Below, one piece after another: positions 6,920-7,848 of a stretch of 7,848 nucleotides of DNA (position 1 is the stretch's first letter; every line of letters starts with the position of its first letter). Made by a program: the position numbers and the translations under genes. The notes under the pieces are model-generated. The model was given only the letters and a program-made list of their open reading frames with translations. It did not search any database and was not told the DNA's origin. Origin of the DNA: Flavobacteriales bacterium UBA4585 (GTDB lineage Bacteria; Bacteroidota; Bacteroidia; Flavobacteriales; Schleiferiaceae); contig CATAQZ010000053.1 in the NCBI GenBank assembly GCA_949487015.1, positions 1 through 7,848 on the forward strand, written 5' to 3'.

Positions 6920-7848
6920 ATGGGTAAGGTACTTTCAGTTGCAGAAGCCGTAAATGCGCTACTAGATGGGCAGATCTTGGGTTTACCCACGGAAACGGTT
7001 TATGGTTTAGGCGCAGATGCTACCAACGAGTCGGCAGTGGCTCAAGTATTTAAAGCTAAGAATAGACCCCGTTTTGATCCGCTGATTGTTCACGTGCCTA
7101 CTTTGGCTGCAGTTAGAGACATAGCGGAATTATCTGAAGCAGCTGAGCAGCTTTTCCTCGCTTTTAGTCCGGGTCCATTAACGGTAGTTTTGCCGAAAAA
7201 GAATACGATTCCAGATTTAGTAACGAGCGGACATTCCACTGTGGCAGTTCGAATTCCCGCACACCCTGTGATGCTTGAGGTACTGCATTCTAGTGGACTT
7301 TATATCGCTGCGCCAAGTGCGAATCCGTTTGGTTTTGCTTCTCCAACTACAGCCCAGCATGTACTAGACCAGTTAGGCAACTTGATTTCAGGCGTTGTCG
7401 ATGGTGGTCCATGTAGTGTCGGTATTGAAAGTACCATAGTCGATATGAGTAGTGGTGTACCTAAGGTATTGCGCTTAGGCGGAATGGCGTTGGAACAATT
7501 GGAACGTGTCCTGGGTCCGATTGCTACACAGTTAAGTTCTTCAAATCCAAATGCCCCTGGAATGCTCACCTCACACTACAACCCCGGGATTCCTGTTCAG
7601 TTATTTAATGATAGAGAAGCATTGTTGGCTGCTTTACAGTTGGTGGATGCTGATGCCATAGGAATACTTTATTGGGGTGAAACCATCACCCACGGCGCGG
7701 GCTTCAATTTAAGTGAGCGACGCTCTGATACAGAGGCAGCGACGAATCTTTTTAAAGGTTTACGTGTTTTAGGCAGTATGCAAGTAACTCAAATATTTGC
7801 GCACTTATTGCCTGAAAATGGTCTAGGAAGAGCGGTCAATGACCGTCT
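6920..7848 (+). CDS. sua5: L-threonylcarbamoyladenylate synthase, two-domain Sua5 type, 3' partial
   Basis: Forms threonylcarbamoyl-AMP from threonine, bicarbonate and ATP (EC 2.7.7.87), the activated donor that the TsaD complex uses to make t6A37 in tRNAs reading ANN codons. The frame is open from the ATG at 6920 to the window end (309 full codons plus two bases). The N-terminal YrdC domain (about 1-200) has GLPTETVYGLGADA at 21-34, KNRPRFDPL at 47-55, FSPGPLTVVL, VAVRIPAHP, APSAN at 131-135 and IESTIVD at 169-175. A linker, PGMLTSHYNPG at 213-223, leads to a C-terminal Sua5 domain (about 225-309). This makes it the long Sua5 form rather than the single-domain TsaC. The final GLGRAVNDR matches the usual end region (GLG-A-NDRL), so only a few residues are probably missing. 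The start is the first in-frame ATG fitting the family N-terminus, four bases after the queE stop. Confidence 0.95.
   Translation, partial: MGKVLSVAEAVNALLDGQILGLPTETVYGLGADATNESAVAQVFKAKNRPRFDPLIVHVPTLAAVRDIAELSEAAEQLFLAFSPGPLTVVLPKKNTIPDLVTSGHSTVAVRIPAHPVMLEVLHSSGLYIAAPSANPFGFASPTTAQHVLDQLGNLISGVVDGGPCSVGIESTIVDMSSGVPKVLRLGGMALEQLERVLGPIATQLSSSNPNAPGMLTSHYNPGIPVQLFNDREALLAALQLVDADAIGILYWGETITHGAGFNLSERRSDTEAATNLFKGLRVLGSMQVTQIFAHLLPENGLGRAVNDR

Noticed and set aside
6915..6953. ATG at 6915 as a start for the gene after queE
   Set aside because: That frame reaches a TAA after 12 codons; the ATG at 6920 opens the long Sua5 frame.
7300..7569. Minus-strand open frame of 89 codons near the window end
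   Set aside because: It is antisense to sua5, whose + strand frame carries continuous Sua5 motifs to the window edge.
1..7848. Mobile element, defence island, CRISPR array or prophage content
   Set aside because: No transposase, integrase, direct repeat array or terminal repeats were seen; all genes are familiar core genes with similar composition.

Overview
The window looks like ordinary chromosomal core sequence from a member of the Bacteroidota, most likely a Flavobacteriia-type organism. Three things point there: the protein signatures (a Bacteroidota-style ArgS with KMKSREG, a QueE with CX3CX2C and the ending QTHKYMHIP, and a two-domain Sua5); the near absence of Shine-Dalgarno sequences before start codons; and a moderate base composition. 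Placement is by recognition of protein sequence, not by a database search.

Seven genes lie head to tail on the + strand with almost no space between them: a CtlX-like guanidino-hydrolase (5' end cut by the window), argS, pepD, ffh, folD, queE and sua5 (the last few codons cut by the window). The gaps are 0, 1, 4, 10, 0 and 4 bases. There is no room for an internal terminator, and I see no tRNA, rRNA, insertion sequence, CRISPR array or long repeat. No stretch over 300 bases lacks a gene. The layout suggests one transcript whose promoter and terminator lie outside the window.

By function, four of the seven genes serve translation or the fate of its products. ArgS charges tRNA-Arg, Ffh targets nascent membrane proteins, QueE makes the queuosine precursor for GUN-anticodon tRNAs, and Sua5 makes the threonylcarbamoyl-AMP used for t6A in ANN-reading tRNAs. 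PepD recycles dipeptides to amino acids, FolD supplies one-carbon units (including formyl groups for initiator tRNA and purines), and the CtlX-like enzyme acts on citrulline or arginine-type guanidino/ureido compounds. The grouping makes sense for growth-rate-linked housekeeping genes, but no direct pathway joins all seven.

I did not find an undescribed system here. The points worth a second look are small: the gapless ctlX-argS junction, the non-canonical ArgS active-site signature with its compensating lysine, the GTG start of queE with the only clear Shine-Dalgarno-like sequence at any junction, and a shared 9-base start context at folD and sua5.
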